A stretch of 64,000 bases of DNA, taken from the NCBI GenBank assembly GCA_004010275.1, contig RBWT01000014.1, positions 1-64,000 on the forward strand, written 5' to 3'. Position 1 is the first letter of the stretch; each line of letters begins with the position of its first letter. The notes beneath the pieces were generated by a model that saw only the letters and a list, made by a program, of their open reading frames with translations, had not been told where the DNA came from and searched no databases. Made by a program: the position numbers and the translations under genes. Below, piece after piece: positions 1 through 9,502 of the stretch. Source of the stretch: Streptomyces huasconensis (GTDB lineage Bacteria > Actinomycetota > Actinomycetes > Streptomycetales > Streptomycetaceae).

Positions 1-82
1 ACCGCAGACCAGCCCACCCCCACCTCAGCGGGCGCGAGACGCAGACCAGCCACAGCCGACCCGCACCCACAAGAAGCAACGA

Positions 83-106
83 CCCACCCCTAGGCCCACC
101 CCTAGG
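83..106. repeat. 12-bp exact tandem duplication at crotonase 3' end
   Basis: CCCACCCCTAGG occurs twice back to back (83-94, 95-106). The second copy contains the crotonase stop codon, read as CTA on this strand. The remaining bases 1-101 show no gene. Confidence 0.85.
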
Positions 107-911
107 CCCGCCGGAACACCGCCTCCCGCTTCTCCGCGAACGCCCTGGCCCCCTCCTTCGCATCGGCCGTGTCGAAGACCGGCCACCCCCGCTTCAACTC
201 GGCCGCCAGCCCGTCCGCCTCAGTCATCTCGGCGGTCTCGTACACGGACGCCTTGACCGCCTCCACCGCCAGCGGCCCACACGCGTTGATCTGTTCCGCG
301 ATGGCGAGGGCCTTCTCCAGGGCGGTGCCGTCCGGCACGACATGGCCGATGAGGCCGATCGCCGCGGCCTCGGCGGCTGTGTAGGGGCGTCCGGTGAGCA
401 GCATTTCGAGGGCGTGCGTACGAGGGATCTGCCGCGGCAACCGCACGGTCGACCCGCCGATGGGGAACAGTCCTCGCCGGACCTCGAAGAGGCCGAACGT
501 CGCCGACTCGCCCGCGACCCGGATGTCGGTGCCCTGAAGGATCTCCGTGCCGCCGGCCACGCAGTAGCCCTCGACGGCGGCGATGACCGGTTTGCGGGGG
601 CGGTGGTGGCGCAGCATCGCCTTCCAGTGCAGGTCGGGGTCGGACCGCAGCCGGTCCCGGTACCGCTCGCCCGCCATCCCCTTGCCCGCGAGGGCCTTGA
701 GGTCCATGCCCGCGCAGAACGCGCCGCCCGCGCCCGTCAGCACGATCGAACGGATGTCGTCGTCCTCGTCGGCGGCCAGCCACCCGTCGTGGAGGCCGAC
801 GAGCATGGGCAGCGAGAGGGCGTTCTTCGCTTCGGGCCTGTTGAGCGTGAGGATCAGCGTGGCGCCCGCGCGCCGCACGGAGAGGTGTTCCGTCCCGTCC
901 GCGACGTCCAT
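102..911 (-). CDS. enoyl-CoA hydratase/isomerase (crotonase family, EchA-like)
   Basis: A 269-residue crotonase, expected to hydrate or isomerise an enoyl-CoA in the cytoplasm. Seen in the sequence: the N-terminal TLNRPEAKNAL strand, GGAFCAGMDL (first oxyanion-hole segment), AVEGYCVAGGTEIL (second segment), then GLFEVRRGLFPIGGS in the active-site region. The length is normal for the family. The ATG at 911 is preferred over an upstream ATG at 1001 because GGAGGGAG lies just before it and the crotonase fold starts there. It diverges from a FadD19-like ligase. This is the arrangement of echA19/fadD19 in actinobacterial sterol side-chain loci, so a bulky or steroid-type enoyl-CoA is a plausible substrate (inference). 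The frame is intact. Confidence 0.9.
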   Translation of the reverse strand: MDVADGTEHLSVRRAGATLILTLNRPEAKNALSLPMLVGLHDGWLAADEDDDIRSIVLTGAGGAFCAGMDLKALAGKGMAGERYRDRLRSDPDLHWKAMLRHHRPRKPVIAAVEGYCVAGGTEILQGTDIRVAGESATFGLFEVRRGLFPIGGSTVRLPRQIPRTHALEMLLTGRPYTAAEAAAIGLIGHVVPDGTALEKALAIAEQINACGPLAVEAVKASVYETAEMTEADGLAAELKRGWPVFDTADAKEGARAFAEKREAVFRRA

Positions 912-1008
912 GTGTCGTGCTCCCTCCCTCGACGGCCGCCGAACGGCCGGCCTGTCGCTCCGGACCTGGAACAGGTTGCAGTAGGCGGGGAGCCAGTTCA
1001 ATAGTTTC

Positions 1009-1023
1009 CTGACACCCAGTCAG
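1009..1023. promoter_or_regulatory. CTGAC-N5-GTCAG palindrome between divergent crotonase and fadD
   Basis: Perfect 5-bp arms (1009-1013, 1019-1023) separated by ACCCA, in the gap between the two divergent starts. The form suits a TetR-type repressor. A related CTGAC...GTCAG palindrome lies at 17627-17644 in another divergent promoter of this window. Confidence 0.45.
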
Positions 1024-1131
1024 TTTCCTTTGCGGCGACCCTTCCCACTTGCCGGCGCCTCTGCTCTGATGACCGCCAAGCCGGACGTCGTGCGCGACGT
1101 CGCCGGGGACCCCGGGGGCAGGAGGAGTGCG

Positions 1132-2742
1132 GTGGAGTACAACCTTGCCGACCTTTTCGAGTCGGTCGTCGACGTGGTCCCGGGCCGCGAGGCGCTCGTC
1201 TACATCGACCATCCCGGCACGGGTGCCGTGCGCCGGCTGACCTACGCCGAGCTGGACGCGGCCGCCAACCGCATCGCGCACCACCTGATCGGCGGCGGCC
1301 TGCAACCCGGTGAACACCTGGGCCTGCACCTGTACAACGGCGTCGAGTACCTCCAGACGGTCCTCGCCTGCCTCAAGGCGCGCCTGGTCCCGGTCAACGT
1401 CAACTACCGGTACGTCGAGGAGGAGTTGGTCTACCTCTACCGCGACGCGGATCTCGCGGCGCTGGTCTTCGACGCCGAGTTCACCGAGCGGGTCGCGGCG
1501 GCGCTGCCCCGCGCGGCACGGCTGCGGCACCTGATCCGGGTGGGGGCGCCGCGCCCGGCGCCCCGGAACTCGACGCCGTGCCCTTCGAAGAGGCGGAGGC
1601 AGCGGGCTCCCCGGACCGCGGCTTCGGGCCGCGTTCGGCCGACGACCTGTTCATCATCTACACCGGCGGCACGACGGGCATGCCGAAAGGCGTGATGTGG
1701 CGCCAGGAGGACCTGTTCTTCGCGGGGCTCTTCGGCGGCGAACCGGCGGGCGAGCCGGTGAAGCGCCCCGAGGAGCTGGCCGAGCGCGTGGCGGCGGGCG
1801 CCCCCGGCCTCACCTTCTTCCCGGCTCCGCCGCTGATGCACGGCACGTCGACGCTGACCTCGTTCATCGCCTTCAACTACGGCCAGCGCGTGGCCCTGCA
1901 CCGCAAGTACGTGCCCGAGGAGGTGCTCCGCACCATCGAGCGGGAGAAGGTGTCGAGCGTGTCGCTGGTGGGCGACGCGATGCTCAGGCCGCTCATCGAC
2001 GCGCTGCGCGGACCGCTCCGGGGAACCGATCTGTCCTCCCTGTTCAGTGTCTCCTCATCCGGCGCGATCATGTCGGAGACGGTGCGCGCCCAGTTCCAGG
2101 AACTGGTGCCGAACGTACTGCTCCTCAACAACTTCGGTTCCTCCGAGTCCGGCTCCAACGGCAGGGCCACGGACGACTCGGGCCCGGAGAAGGGCTTCCG
2201 CCTGGAGGTCAACGCGCGTACGCGGGTGGTGGACCCGGCCACCCACGAACCGGTCCCGGTGGGCGAACCGGGCCGTCTCGCCCAGCGCGGCCACGTGCCC
2301 CTCGGCTACTACAACGACCCCGCGAAAACCGCCGAGACCTTCTTCCAGAAGGGCGGCGAACGCTGGGTGCTGCTCGGCGACATGGCGACCGTCGACGAGG
2401 ACGGCGTCGTCACCGTCCTCGGCCGCGGCTCGCAGTGCATCAACACCGGTGGCGAGAAGGTGTATCCGGAGGAGGTCGAGCAGGCCCTCAAGTCCCATCC
2501 GGACGTGTACGACGCGCTGGTCGCCGGGGTGCCCGACGACCGGTGGGGCTCACGGGTCACGGCAATCGTCCAACTCCGCGCCGACGCCCCCGCGTTGGAT
2601 CTGGAGAGCGTCCAGTCCCACTCGTGCGCTGCTCGCCGGTTACAAGATCCCGCGCGCGGTGGTCTTCACCGACCACATCCAGCGCTCGCCGAGCGGCAAG
2701 GCGGACTACCGGTGGGCGAAGGCGGTAGCGGCCGGCGGGTAG
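1132..2742 (+). CDS. FadD19-like acyl-CoA synthetase (two frame changes in sequence)
   Basis: An ANL-superfamily ligase of about 536 residues that activates a carboxylic acid through an acyl-AMP to the CoA ester. The GTG at 1132 is chosen because AGGAGG sits six bases upstream and the family N-terminus YNLADLFESV follows. Motifs seen: YTGGTTGMPKGVMW (phosphate-binding loop), GRGSQCINTGGEKVYPEEVE (hinge/A8 region) and the C-terminal SPSGKADYRW with the adenylation lysine. The product is read in three frames, with shifts near 1550 (beside a GGGTGGGGGC run) and near 2615. Both halves remain conserved through the shifts, so sequencing error is likelier than decay. The NVNYRYVEEELVYL segment and the divergent crotonase point to the FadD19 sterol-ligase branch. 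The substrate is inferred. Confidence 0.8.
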
Positions 2743-2791
2743 CCGCGGGCGGGGCCGGAGGGCAGGCGCGGCCATCGGGCAGGCGCGGCGT

Positions 2792-4234
2792 TCAAGCCAC
2801 CCAGTGCGGCCGCCGGGCGGCGGGCACCGTCGGGAGCCCCGCGGCGAGCGCGGCCGCCAGCCGGCTCACGGCCTCGCGCAGGGTGTCGCCGGGCAGGGTG
2901 TACGGAATGCGGAGCCGCTGCTCGAAGAGGCCCGGTTCGGTGGCGAAGTGGCCCCCGCCCTCGATCCGCACCCCGTGGTCGAGCGCCCGTTCCCGCAGCG
3001 CGGCGGCGACCGGCTCCCCGAGGTCGACCCAGAACGACAGCCCCCCGGGCGGGAGTTGCCAGCTCCAGCGCGGCAGCTTCGCGGCCAGGGCGGCGGCCAG
3101 TACGTCCCGCTGACCGCGCAGCCTCCCCAGCCGGTCCGCCGTCAGTTCGTCGGCCCGGTCGAGGAGGTCGAGGGCGACGCTGGTCGAGGACGGAGCCGCC
3201 CATGTCGGTGGCGACGCGCTGCCCGGCCAGTTCGGTGACGAGCCGCGCGGGCGCGCGCAGCCAGCCGACCCGCAGACCGGCCCAGTGCGTCTTGCTCATC
3301 GAGCCGACGGTGACGACCTGGACCCGCTTCACCGGGAGCCGCATGGGAGGCGAAGGGCGCGGGCGCGGGGACATCGAGGGCGAGTTCGGCGAGCGTCTCG
3401 TCGACGACGAGCCAGCCCCGGCGCGCCGGGCCGCGTGCAGGACGCGACCCCGCTCACCCTCGGGCATGAGATGGCCGGTCGGGTTGTGGAAGTCGGGTAC
3501 CAGGTAGGCCAGTTGAGGCAGCTGCCGGAAGGCCGACTCGACGACCTCGACATCCCAGCCGTCGTCGGACACCGGCACCGCCGCCGTACGCAGCCGGGCG
3601 CGCCGCAGGGCTTCCAGGGCGTTCGGGTACGAGGGGTTCTCGGTCAGGACGCGGTCGCCGGGGCGGCAGAGGAGCGCGAGGACGAGGGTGAGGGCGTGCT
3701 GGGCGCCGGAGGTCACCAGGATCTGTTCCGGCACGGTGGGCAGACCCCGGCGCGTGAAGCGTTCGGCGATGGCCGCGCGCAGGTCGGGCAGGCCGTACGG
3801 GTGGTAGCCGGGGGTTCCCTCATGGTCGGCGAGCCGCGGGGTGACCCGTGCGAGGGCGTGGGCGAGCGTTCCCGGCGGGAGGGTGGGCGCGGGCTCTCGC
3901 GGAGGTCGATCGCGGTGTCCTCGGCCGCGGTGAGCAGGCGTCGCACTCCGTTCGGGGCGCGGCCCTCGGGCAGGGCGGTCCACGTACCGGCGCCCTGGCG
4001 GCTGCGCGCGTAACCGCCCTCGCGCAGCAGGTCGTAGACGGCTGTGACGGTGGTCCTGCTGGTCCGCAGGGCGGTGGCCAGGTCGCGCTCGGCGGGCAGC
4101 CTGGTGTGCAGGGAGATCCGGCCGTCCAGGATGAGGGCGCTGATCGCCTGGGCGAGGTGGCGGTAGGCGGGGCGGGCACCGGCCGGGTCGGGCAGCAGGG
4201 CGGCGAGTTGCCGACTGCCCAGGGCGTCGACCAC
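2792..4234 (-). CDS. MocR/PdxR-type GntR regulator with aminotransferase domain (frameshifted)
   Basis: About 480 residues. An N-terminal winged helix (PAYRHLAQAISALILDGRISLHTRLPAERDLATAL, then SRTTVTAVYDLLREGGY) is joined to a fold-type I PLP aminotransferase domain. SMSKTHWAGLRVGW holds the PLP lysine, and YHPYGLPDLRAAIAERFTRRG and PDFHNPTG are typical. The GTG start at 4234 follows AGAGGAG. At least three frame changes are needed (near 3890, 3430 and 3345, and another near 3190). The C-terminus PAARRPHWVA and stop at 2792 are in the last frame. It diverges from a YczE-like membrane protein, the known YczR/yczE arrangement of MocR regulators, so it probably controls that gene through the palindromes in the shared gap. 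Confidence 0.8.
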
Positions 4235-4244
4235 ACCATTCTCC

Positions 4245-4276
4245 TCTGATTGGCCGTGTTTTCCGGGCCAATCAGA
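4245..4276. promoter_or_regulatory. Perfect 11-bp inverted repeat, candidate MocR operator
   Basis: TCTGATTGGCC (4245-4255) and GGCCAATCAGA (4266-4276) are exact inverted copies around a 10-bp spacer. They lie between the MocR start (4234) and the YczE-like start (4363). A second 14-bp perfect palindrome built on TGGCC cores follows at 4286-4299. Confidence 0.65.
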
Positions 4277-4285
4277 CCACAGAGT

Positions 4286-4299
4286 GGCCACCGGTGGCC
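4286..4299. promoter_or_regulatory. 14-bp perfect palindrome GGCCACCGGTGGCC
   Basis: Self-complementary over its whole length. It is ten bases beyond the 4245-4276 inverted repeat in the same divergent promoter, and its GGCC halves repeat the core of that operator. Confidence 0.5.
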
Positions 4300-4362
4300 C
4301 TGACACACATGTGGCCTCCACGCCCCGTCCCCACCTCACCCCGGCCCCGGAGGCACCCAGCC

Positions 4363-5114
4363 ATGCCGCAGGACATCACGTACGTCCCCCTGCGCGAGCG
4401 TCCGACGAGACGCCTGCCCCAACTCTTCCTCGGCCTCGCCCTCTACGGCTTCAGCCTGTCCGTCCTGGTCCGGGCGGCGCTGGGCGTCAACCCCTGGAGC
4501 GTCCTGTACGAGGGTCTCGGCGTTGCACGTCGCTCAGTTTCGGCACGGTCAGCGCTGTCGTGGGAGTGCTCGTCCTGCTGGCGTGGATTCCGCTGGCGCA
4601 ACGGCCGACCTTCGGCACCGTCGCCAACATCGCCGTGCTGGCCGTCTCCGCCGACCTGGGGCTCGCGCTCCTCCCCGAGCGCCTCGGTCTGCCAGCCCGG
4701 ATCGCCCTGCTGCTGGGCGGGGTGCTCCTGAACGGGCTGGCCGTGGCCGTCTACGTCGGCGCGCGCCTCGGCCCCGGCCCCAGGGACGGCCTGATGACGG
4801 GCTTGTCCGCTGCCACGGGGCTGTCGCTGCGCCGGGTCCGTACGCTCATCGAGGTCGCGGTGCTGGCCGTGGGGTGGCTGTTGGGCGGGACCGTGGGTGT
4901 CGGCACGGTCCTCTACGCGCTCGCGGTGGGCCCCCTCACGCAGTTCTTCATGCCGCGGTTCGCCTACGTGCGGGGCTCAGGCGACGCAGACGGACCGCAA
5001 CGCCCGTGCCAGGGCGCCCGAATGGAGGGCGTCGAGGCGTTCGGTGTGCCGGACGTGCGCGGTGGCGGCGGCCAGGACTCCCCCGCAGTACGGCGCCGTC
5101 CGCGCGGCCGCTGA
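4363..5114 (+). CDS. YczE-like integral membrane protein (frameshifted)
   Basis: A polytopic membrane protein of the YczE family: RLPQLFLGLALYGFSLSVLVRAALGVNPWSV, then GTVSAVVGVLVLLAWIPL, NIAVLAVSADLGLALL, IALLLGGVLLNGLAVAVYVGARLG, GPRDGLMTGL, and a last helix IEVAVLAVGWLLGGTVGVGTVLYALAVGPLTQFFMPRF. The ATG at 4363 follows GGAGG. One frame change lies near 4520-4545. Family members end shortly after the QFFMPRF-like motif (about 4965), but the frame stays open to 5114 and overlaps the convergent chorismate mutase by about 138 bp, so the C-terminus may also be misread. No transport substrate is known for the family. Partner of the divergent MocR regulator. Confidence 0.75.
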
Positions 5115-5626
5115 GGCGGCGATGCCCCGTACCAGTTCCCCGTTGATCCGGTTGATCTCCTCGCGCACCTCGGCGAGGTCAGGTCGCTCCCGTGGCACCG
5201 AGGACGGGTCGGCGTCCCACCGCCGGAACAGATCCCGCTGCACGGCCTTGTTGGCCTCGATCTGGTCCCGGAAGATCCGCACCGTGACCTGCGGGTCGGC
5301 ACCGGCCTCCCGCGCCGCCCGGGCCACCGTGTCCAGGACCTGCTTCTCGCGGGCCGGGTCGTCGATGGGACCGCCCGTGCCGTACTTGGCGGCGGCCACG
5401 AGGTCGGCCGTGGCCAGGCGCGTGCGGACAGGTCGGCGAGCGGGTGCAGCCGCGCGTACGGCCCGTGGGAGGCGGCGGGCGCATCGGCGTTCGTCCGTAC
5501 GGGCGTGGCAACTGCCGCGGCGTTCCCGGCGAACAGGGCGGCGGCCGTGACGAGGGCGGTCAGAACACGGCCTGCGGGTGCGGTGAGTTGCACGAGACGT
5601 TCCCCATACCGATTGATGCTGATCAT
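4977..5626 (-). CDS. secreted chorismate mutase, AroQ-gamma type (frameshifted)
   Basis: Converts chorismate to prephenate; this subclass is exported. The N-terminus MISINRYGERLVQL...ALVTAAALFAGNAAAVATP is a signal peptide. The mature part (KYGTGGPIDDPAREKQVLDTVARAAREAGADPQVTVRIFRDQIEANK, then RRWDADP and REEINRINGELVRGI) matches the all-helical gamma-type mutase. The C-terminal YCGGVLAAATAHVRHTERLDALHSGALARALRSVC supplies the cysteine pair common in exported members. One base appears to be missing near 5420-5430, between LHPLADLSA and LATADLVAAAKYG. It is convergent with the YczE-like gene. Confidence 0.85.
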
Positions 5627-5682
5627 TACTGATCGCTTCCGTTCATCAATGTGGTCGATGGTCGAACGCTTCTCCTGGAGGG

Positions 5683-5698
5683 TATTCAAATTTGAGTA
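5683..5698. promoter_or_regulatory. AT-rich near-palindrome upstream of VOC gene
   Basis: TATTCAAATTTGAGTA is palindromic except for one position and ends 11 bp before the VOC-gene start codon. Such an AT-rich site stands out in this GC-rich background and could be an operator on the short leader. Confidence 0.4.
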
Positions 5699-5709
5699 GA
5701 CTCCTCGGC

Positions 5710-6423
5710 ATGACCGAGAAGGCGATCCCCATGCTCCCCTGTCAGAGTCTCCAACCGGTCCTCGACTTCTACACCGCGCTCGGCTTCGAGGTGGCCTTGC
5801 AGCAAAAGAGCCCCAACCCCTACGCGGTGGTCGCGTACGGCGCCATCGAGCTGCACTTCTTCGGCATGAAGGGGTACGACCCCACCCAGTCGTACAGCGG
5901 CTGCTGCGTCGCCACGGATGACGTGGACACCCTGCACGCCGCGTTCCGCACCGGGCTCAAGGCCACGTACGGCAAGATCCCGAGCCGGGGCCTGCCGCGG
6001 ATCGGGCCCATCAAGGACATGTCGTACGGCGCGCGGCAGTTCCTGATGAGCGATCCGGGCGGCAACTGCGTCCGGGTCGCCCAGAAGATCAGCGAGTACC
6101 AGCACCACCGGCCCGCCCCGAAGGAGCCGTTCGCGCGGGCCTTGCACTACGCCGCCATCTTCACCCACTCGCGCGAGGACCCGGCCGGTGCCGCGCAGAT
6201 CATCGACCGGGTGCTCGGCCTGGAGGACGAACGCCCGACACCGCTCCAGGAAGCCCGACTTCTGCTGCTGCGCGCCGAAGCAGCACACCAGCTGGGTGAC
6301 GACGCCACGGCGGAGCACATGCTGGACACGGCCGCCGCGGTCCAGCTCACGGAAGAGCAAAGGGATGCGGTGCGCGGCGACCTGAAACGGCTGACGGAGC
6401 TGCTGGCCTCGGGACAGCCGTGA
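5710..6423 (+). CDS. VOC/glyoxalase-fold protein with helical C-terminal extension
   Basis: 237 residues. Residues about 5-125 form a vicinal-oxygen-chelate module of the bleomycin-resistance type: IPMLPCQSLQPVLDFYTALGFEV, AYGAIELHFFGMKG, CCVATDDVDTLHAAFRTG, and FLMSDPGGNCVRVAQK at the usual C-terminal edge. Residues about 140-237 are helical and TPR-like (ALHYAAIFTHSREDPAGAAQIIDRVLGLE...EARLLLLRAEAAHQLGDDATAEHMLDTAAAV), an extension not found in minimal VOC resistance proteins. The ATG at 5710 has no good Shine-Dalgarno sequence and may use a very short leader. It could bind a drug or a small metabolite; the substrate cannot be told. The frame is intact. Confidence 0.75.
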   Translation: MTEKAIPMLPCQSLQPVLDFYTALGFEVALQQKSPNPYAVVAYGAIELHFFGMKGYDPTQSYSGCCVATDDVDTLHAAFRTGLKATYGKIPSRGLPRIGPIKDMSYGARQFLMSDPGGNCVRVAQKISEYQHHRPAPKEPFARALHYAAIFTHSREDPAGAAQIIDRVLGLEDERPTPLQEARLLLLRAEAAHQLGDDATAEHMLDTAAAVQLTEEQRDAVRGDLKRLTELLASGQP

Positions 6424-6454
6424 AGGCGCCGTCCCGCGACCGCGTGAGTACGGC

Positions 6455-7258
6455 TCAGGCCGTGAGCAGCGCGCTCAGCCACTGGTCTTCGCGTCGCTCG
6501 ATGTACTCCGTATCGCTGCGCCAGACGTCGCCGTGGCCTTCGGCCCACAGCCTGGTCCAGGGCTGTGCGCCGCAGGCGGCCTGGTCGCGCAGAAAGTCGT
6601 GCATGGAACGCGTGCGGCGCCCCAGCATCGGGACGAGCCGACGGCGTTCGGCTTCGCCGAGACCGTACGCATCGACGAAGCCGCGCAACCGGGCGGCCGC
6701 GTCGGGGCGCTGCCACGCGGGATCGGCGGACAGCGGAACGAACCCGTGCACCGCGTACGCGACGTCCCACAGGCGGGAGCCGGGGCCTGCGCCGTCCCAG
6801 TCGATGAAGCCCCACTGATCATCCTCGCCCCCGGCCACGAGGTTCCAGGGAGCCAGGTCATGGTGGGCGATGATGTCACCGCCCTCGGCGATGTCACCGC
6901 CCTCGGCGGGGATGAGCCCCTGCCAGCGCGCGTCGGGCGGCGGTGTGAAGTCCTGGACGGCGTCGTGGAAGTCGCGGATCAGCCGGGCCACGCGGGCGAG
7001 TTGCCCGGCGGGCTCCAGCAGCGAGAACCGGTCGGGCCAGACCACGTGCCCAGGCATGAAGGTCAGGATCTCGCGCCCCTTGCCGTCGATGCCCAGTGGG
7101 CGAGGCGCCGCGTGGAACCCCACCTCGTGCAGGTGCGTGAGCAGGGCATGGACCGCAGGGGTCCACGGCCCGGCGGGGCGGCGGACGGTGTCGCCGACCC
7201 GGACGACGCCCTCGTTGACATTGCCACCGGCCAACGGCTGTTCCTCGTCGTGCTGCAT
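6455..7258 (-). CDS. aminoglycoside phosphotransferase-family kinase (APH)
   Basis: 267 residues of the protein-kinase-like APH fold. HHDLAPWNLV is the catalytic-loop (Brenner) motif with its Asp and Asn. FIDWDGAGPGSRLWDVAYAVHGFVPL is the Mg-binding segment followed by the typical helix. The N-lobe GNVNEGVVRVGDTVRRPAGPWTPAVHALLTHL and the hinge ILTFMPGHVVWP agree. An in-frame 18-bp tandem duplication (6872-6907) repeats GGDIAE just before the catalytic loop. Start at ATG 7258. It may phosphorylate a small molecule or antibiotic, but the family is broad and resistance cannot be claimed. Confidence 0.8.
   Translation of the reverse strand: MQHDEEQPLAGGNVNEGVVRVGDTVRRPAGPWTPAVHALLTHLHEVGFHAAPRPLGIDGKGREILTFMPGHVVWPDRFSLLEPAGQLARVARLIRDFHDAVQDFTPPPDARWQGLIPAEGGDIAEGGDIIAHHDLAPWNLVAGGEDDQWGFIDWDGAGPGSRLWDVAYAVHGFVPLSADPAWQRPDAAARLRGFVDAYGLGEAERRRLVPMLGRRTRSMHDFLRDQAACGAQPWTRLWAEGHGDVWRSDTEYIERREDQWLSALLTA
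6872..6907. repeat. 18-bp exact tandem duplication inside APH gene
   Basis: GATGTCACCGCCCTCGGC occurs at 6872-6889 and again at 6890-6907. It adds six residues in frame just before the HHDLAPWN catalytic motif. Confidence 0.85.
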
Positions 7259-7324
7259 CAGGCCAGTGTGCCGAAGCGGCCCAGGCGGCACCCGACCCGG
7301 CTCATACGCACGCTCAGAGGACGG

Positions 7325-8300
7325 TCAGGAACGTGCTGCCGCCCGTCGGGACCGGGATCGCTCCCGCCGCGTCCGCCGTACGAGGTCGGCCGCCGCCTGC
7401 GGCCAGGCACCGTGGTCGAAGGTGAACCCGGCGTCCAGCAGCCGCCCCGGCACCACCCGGCGGCTCTTCAGGAGGAGTTCGGTGTCGGAGCGGAGAACGA
7501 AGGCGCCGACCGCGGCCATCCAATGCGTCGCGGGCAAACCGACCGGCATACCCGAGGCTCGGCGCAGCACGCGCATGAACTCCCGTTGCGGCAGCGGCCC
7601 CGGAGCCGCGAGATTGACCGGCCCGCTGATGTCGTCCCGGTCGATCAGGAACTCCACGGCGCGGACGAAGTCATGGTCGGAGATCCAGGACATGTACTGG
7701 GCGCCGCCCGCGACCGGCCCGCCGAGGCCGAGCCGCGCCAGCCATCGCAGGTAGTCGAAGACGCCGCCGCGGTCCGGGCTCATCACCATCGCGGCGCGCA
7801 GGGCCACCTTGCGCGTCTGCGGCGTCGCGGCCCGTTCCTGCTCCCGCTCCCAGTTCCGCGCGATCTCGACGCTGTAGGCCCAGTAGCCGGGGACGCCCGG
7901 CTCGTCCCCGCCGATCACGCCGGTGGCCTCGTCGTTCGGCGCGTCGTAACGGTGGGCGTAGATGGTGGCGGTGCTCATCTGGAGCCAGACCCGGGGCGGC
8001 CTGCGGGCGGTGGCGATCGCCTCGCCCACGACGCGGGCGGAGTCCACGCGCGAGTCCATCATGGCGCGGAGGTTCTCGTCGGTGTAGCGGCAACTGACGC
8101 TGCGGCCCGCGAGGTTGATCACGACGTCGCTGCCGTCGACCGCCTCCGTCCAAGGGCCGAGCGTCCGGCCGTCCCACAGGATCTCGCCGACCCGCCCCGG
8201 GCGTCTGCTCAGCACCACGACCTCGTGGCCCGCGGCGGTCAGCGCGCGGCGCAGCACGCCGACCCACCTGGCCGGTCCCTCCCGGCAGCACGATCTTCAC
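7325..8300 (-). CDS. TIGR01777-type NAD-dependent epimerase (SDR; one frameshift)
   Basis: Extended short-chain dehydrogenase-like protein. The N-terminus MKIVLPGGTGQVG has the dinucleotide-binding glycine motif. After one frame change near 8260 it continues MLRRALTAAGHEVVVLSRRPG, then DVVINLAGRSVSCRYTDENLRAMMDSRV, STATIYAHRYD (Ser/Thr region), and GYWAYSVEIARNWE (the Tyr position of the usual YxxxK is shifted, as in this subfamily). The C-terminal MSWISDHDFVRAVEFLI and GPVNLAAPGPLPQREFMRVLRRA are characteristic of the DUF1731-containing subfamily. The reaction is unknown for most members. Confidence 0.8.
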
Positions 8301-8470
8301 TGGTCAGCCCCTCCTGTGACGCCCGAGTCGGGCGCCGTAGGACGAGCGTACGACCTGCCCCTACGGGCGCGGAGCGCGGCCCTGCCTGGCAGCCAGGAGC
8401 CGCGCGCGTACGAGGACGGCGGGGACGCGGCGGTCGCGCCCACGCCCGTCCCGTCGCGATCACGGTGGCC

Positions 8471-9326
8471 CTAATCCTGCGCCAGGAACCCCGCAACCCG
8501 CCGCCTGAACCACTCCGGGTCGTCCAGCCACGGGAAGTGCCCGCCGGCGCGGCTGCACCTGCACACGCCACGGGGGAAGAACCCCGCAAACTGTTCGGCG
8601 TGCGCGGGTTCGGCCGCCGTCCCACTCCCCCGCGAGGACCAGCACCGGTGCCGCGACGGCGGCCAGGGCCGCTCGGGTCGCGGGCGGGTCGAAGGCGCCC
8701 TCGGCGTAGAAGGCGGCCGCTGCCCGCGTGTTCTTCTCCGTGGCGCTCGCCGCGCGGTGCGCCCGTGCCGCGGCGTCCCAGCGTCCGTAGGCGAGGGGTG
8801 CGAGAGCGTCGCCCACCTCCGCGGGGTCGCGGCCCGCCTCGATCTCCTTGAGCGCGGCCTCGGCGGCCGGATACCAGGCCTCGCCCTGCCGCAACGCCGC
8901 CGCCTCGCGGTGGTCCTCGCCGGTCACGGTCAGGCCGACGGAGTGGGTGGCCGGGGCGATGAGGACGAGCCGTCCGGACGGCGGCGGGTGGCGGGCCGCG
9001 TACAGCGTGGCGAGGTTGCCGGACGCCGAGTGCCCGAGCAGGTCGACCTGGTCGAGCCCCAGATGCTCGCGCAACGCCTCGATGTCGTCGACGAGCCGGT
9101 CGCAGCGGTAGCCCGCCACATCGTCCGGCACCGCGGAGTCGCCGGTGCCGCGCAGGTCGAGCAGGATCAGGCGGCGGTGTGCGGTGAGGCCGCCGAGGTC
9201 GCCGAGGTAGGCGGAGGCACGCATGGGGCCGCCGGGCACGCAGAGCAGCGGCTCGCCCTCCCCCTTCTCGTGGTAGGCGAGCTTCGTCCCGTCGTACGCG
9301 CTGAATGCCGGCATGGGCGTGATCAT
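8471..9326 (-). CDS. alpha/beta hydrolase, proline-iminopeptidase-like (one frameshift)
   Basis: About 285 residues. Seen: KLAYHEKGEGEPLLCVPGGPMRASAYLGDLGG (oxyanion HGG-type loop), LLDLRGTGDS, GHSASGN nucleophile elbow with Ser, and LVLAGEWD with the acid Asp. A frame change near 8620 restores a C-terminus ending HFPWLDDPEWFRRRVAGFLAQD with the catalytic His, stop at 8471. Start uncertain between ATG 9326 and ATG 9314; GGGATGTG precedes the former. Could be an aminopeptidase or esterase. Confidence 0.75.
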
Positions 9327-9459
9327 CACATCCCGGGTCGGGCCCGGGCAATGTGCCACGGCGGCGGCACGGGGTGGCCCCGCCCAGCTCGAAGCGGGTG
9401 TGCGCGGTCCCTTGACGCCCACCGTCGGGGCTGGATTACTGACCTCGACGGAAGATCGA

Positions 9460-9477
9460 CGACCGAATGATCGGTCG
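9460..9477. promoter_or_regulatory. TetR-type palindrome (PaaR-like) upstream of paaK
   Basis: CGACCGA-ATGA-TCGGTCG is a perfect 7-bp inverted repeat 26 bp before the paaK start, in the gap shared with the divergent hydrolase. Its core ACCG-N6-CGGT fits, as I recall it, the PaaR operator described for actinobacterial phenylacetate genes. Confidence 0.5.
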
Positions 9478-9502
9478 CCCGTTCGGGACGGGAGAACTCC
9501 TT

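Noticed and set aside
220-1530. Long minus ORF of 436 codons over the crotonase/fadD region
   Set aside because: Arg- and Pro-rich shadow frame typical of high-GC DNA; the crotonase in the other frame has clear motifs.
6533-8851. 772-codon plus-strand ORF opposite APH, SDR and hydrolase genes
   Set aside because: Low-complexity Arg/Pro/Gly composition; the three minus-strand genes carry real catalytic motifs.
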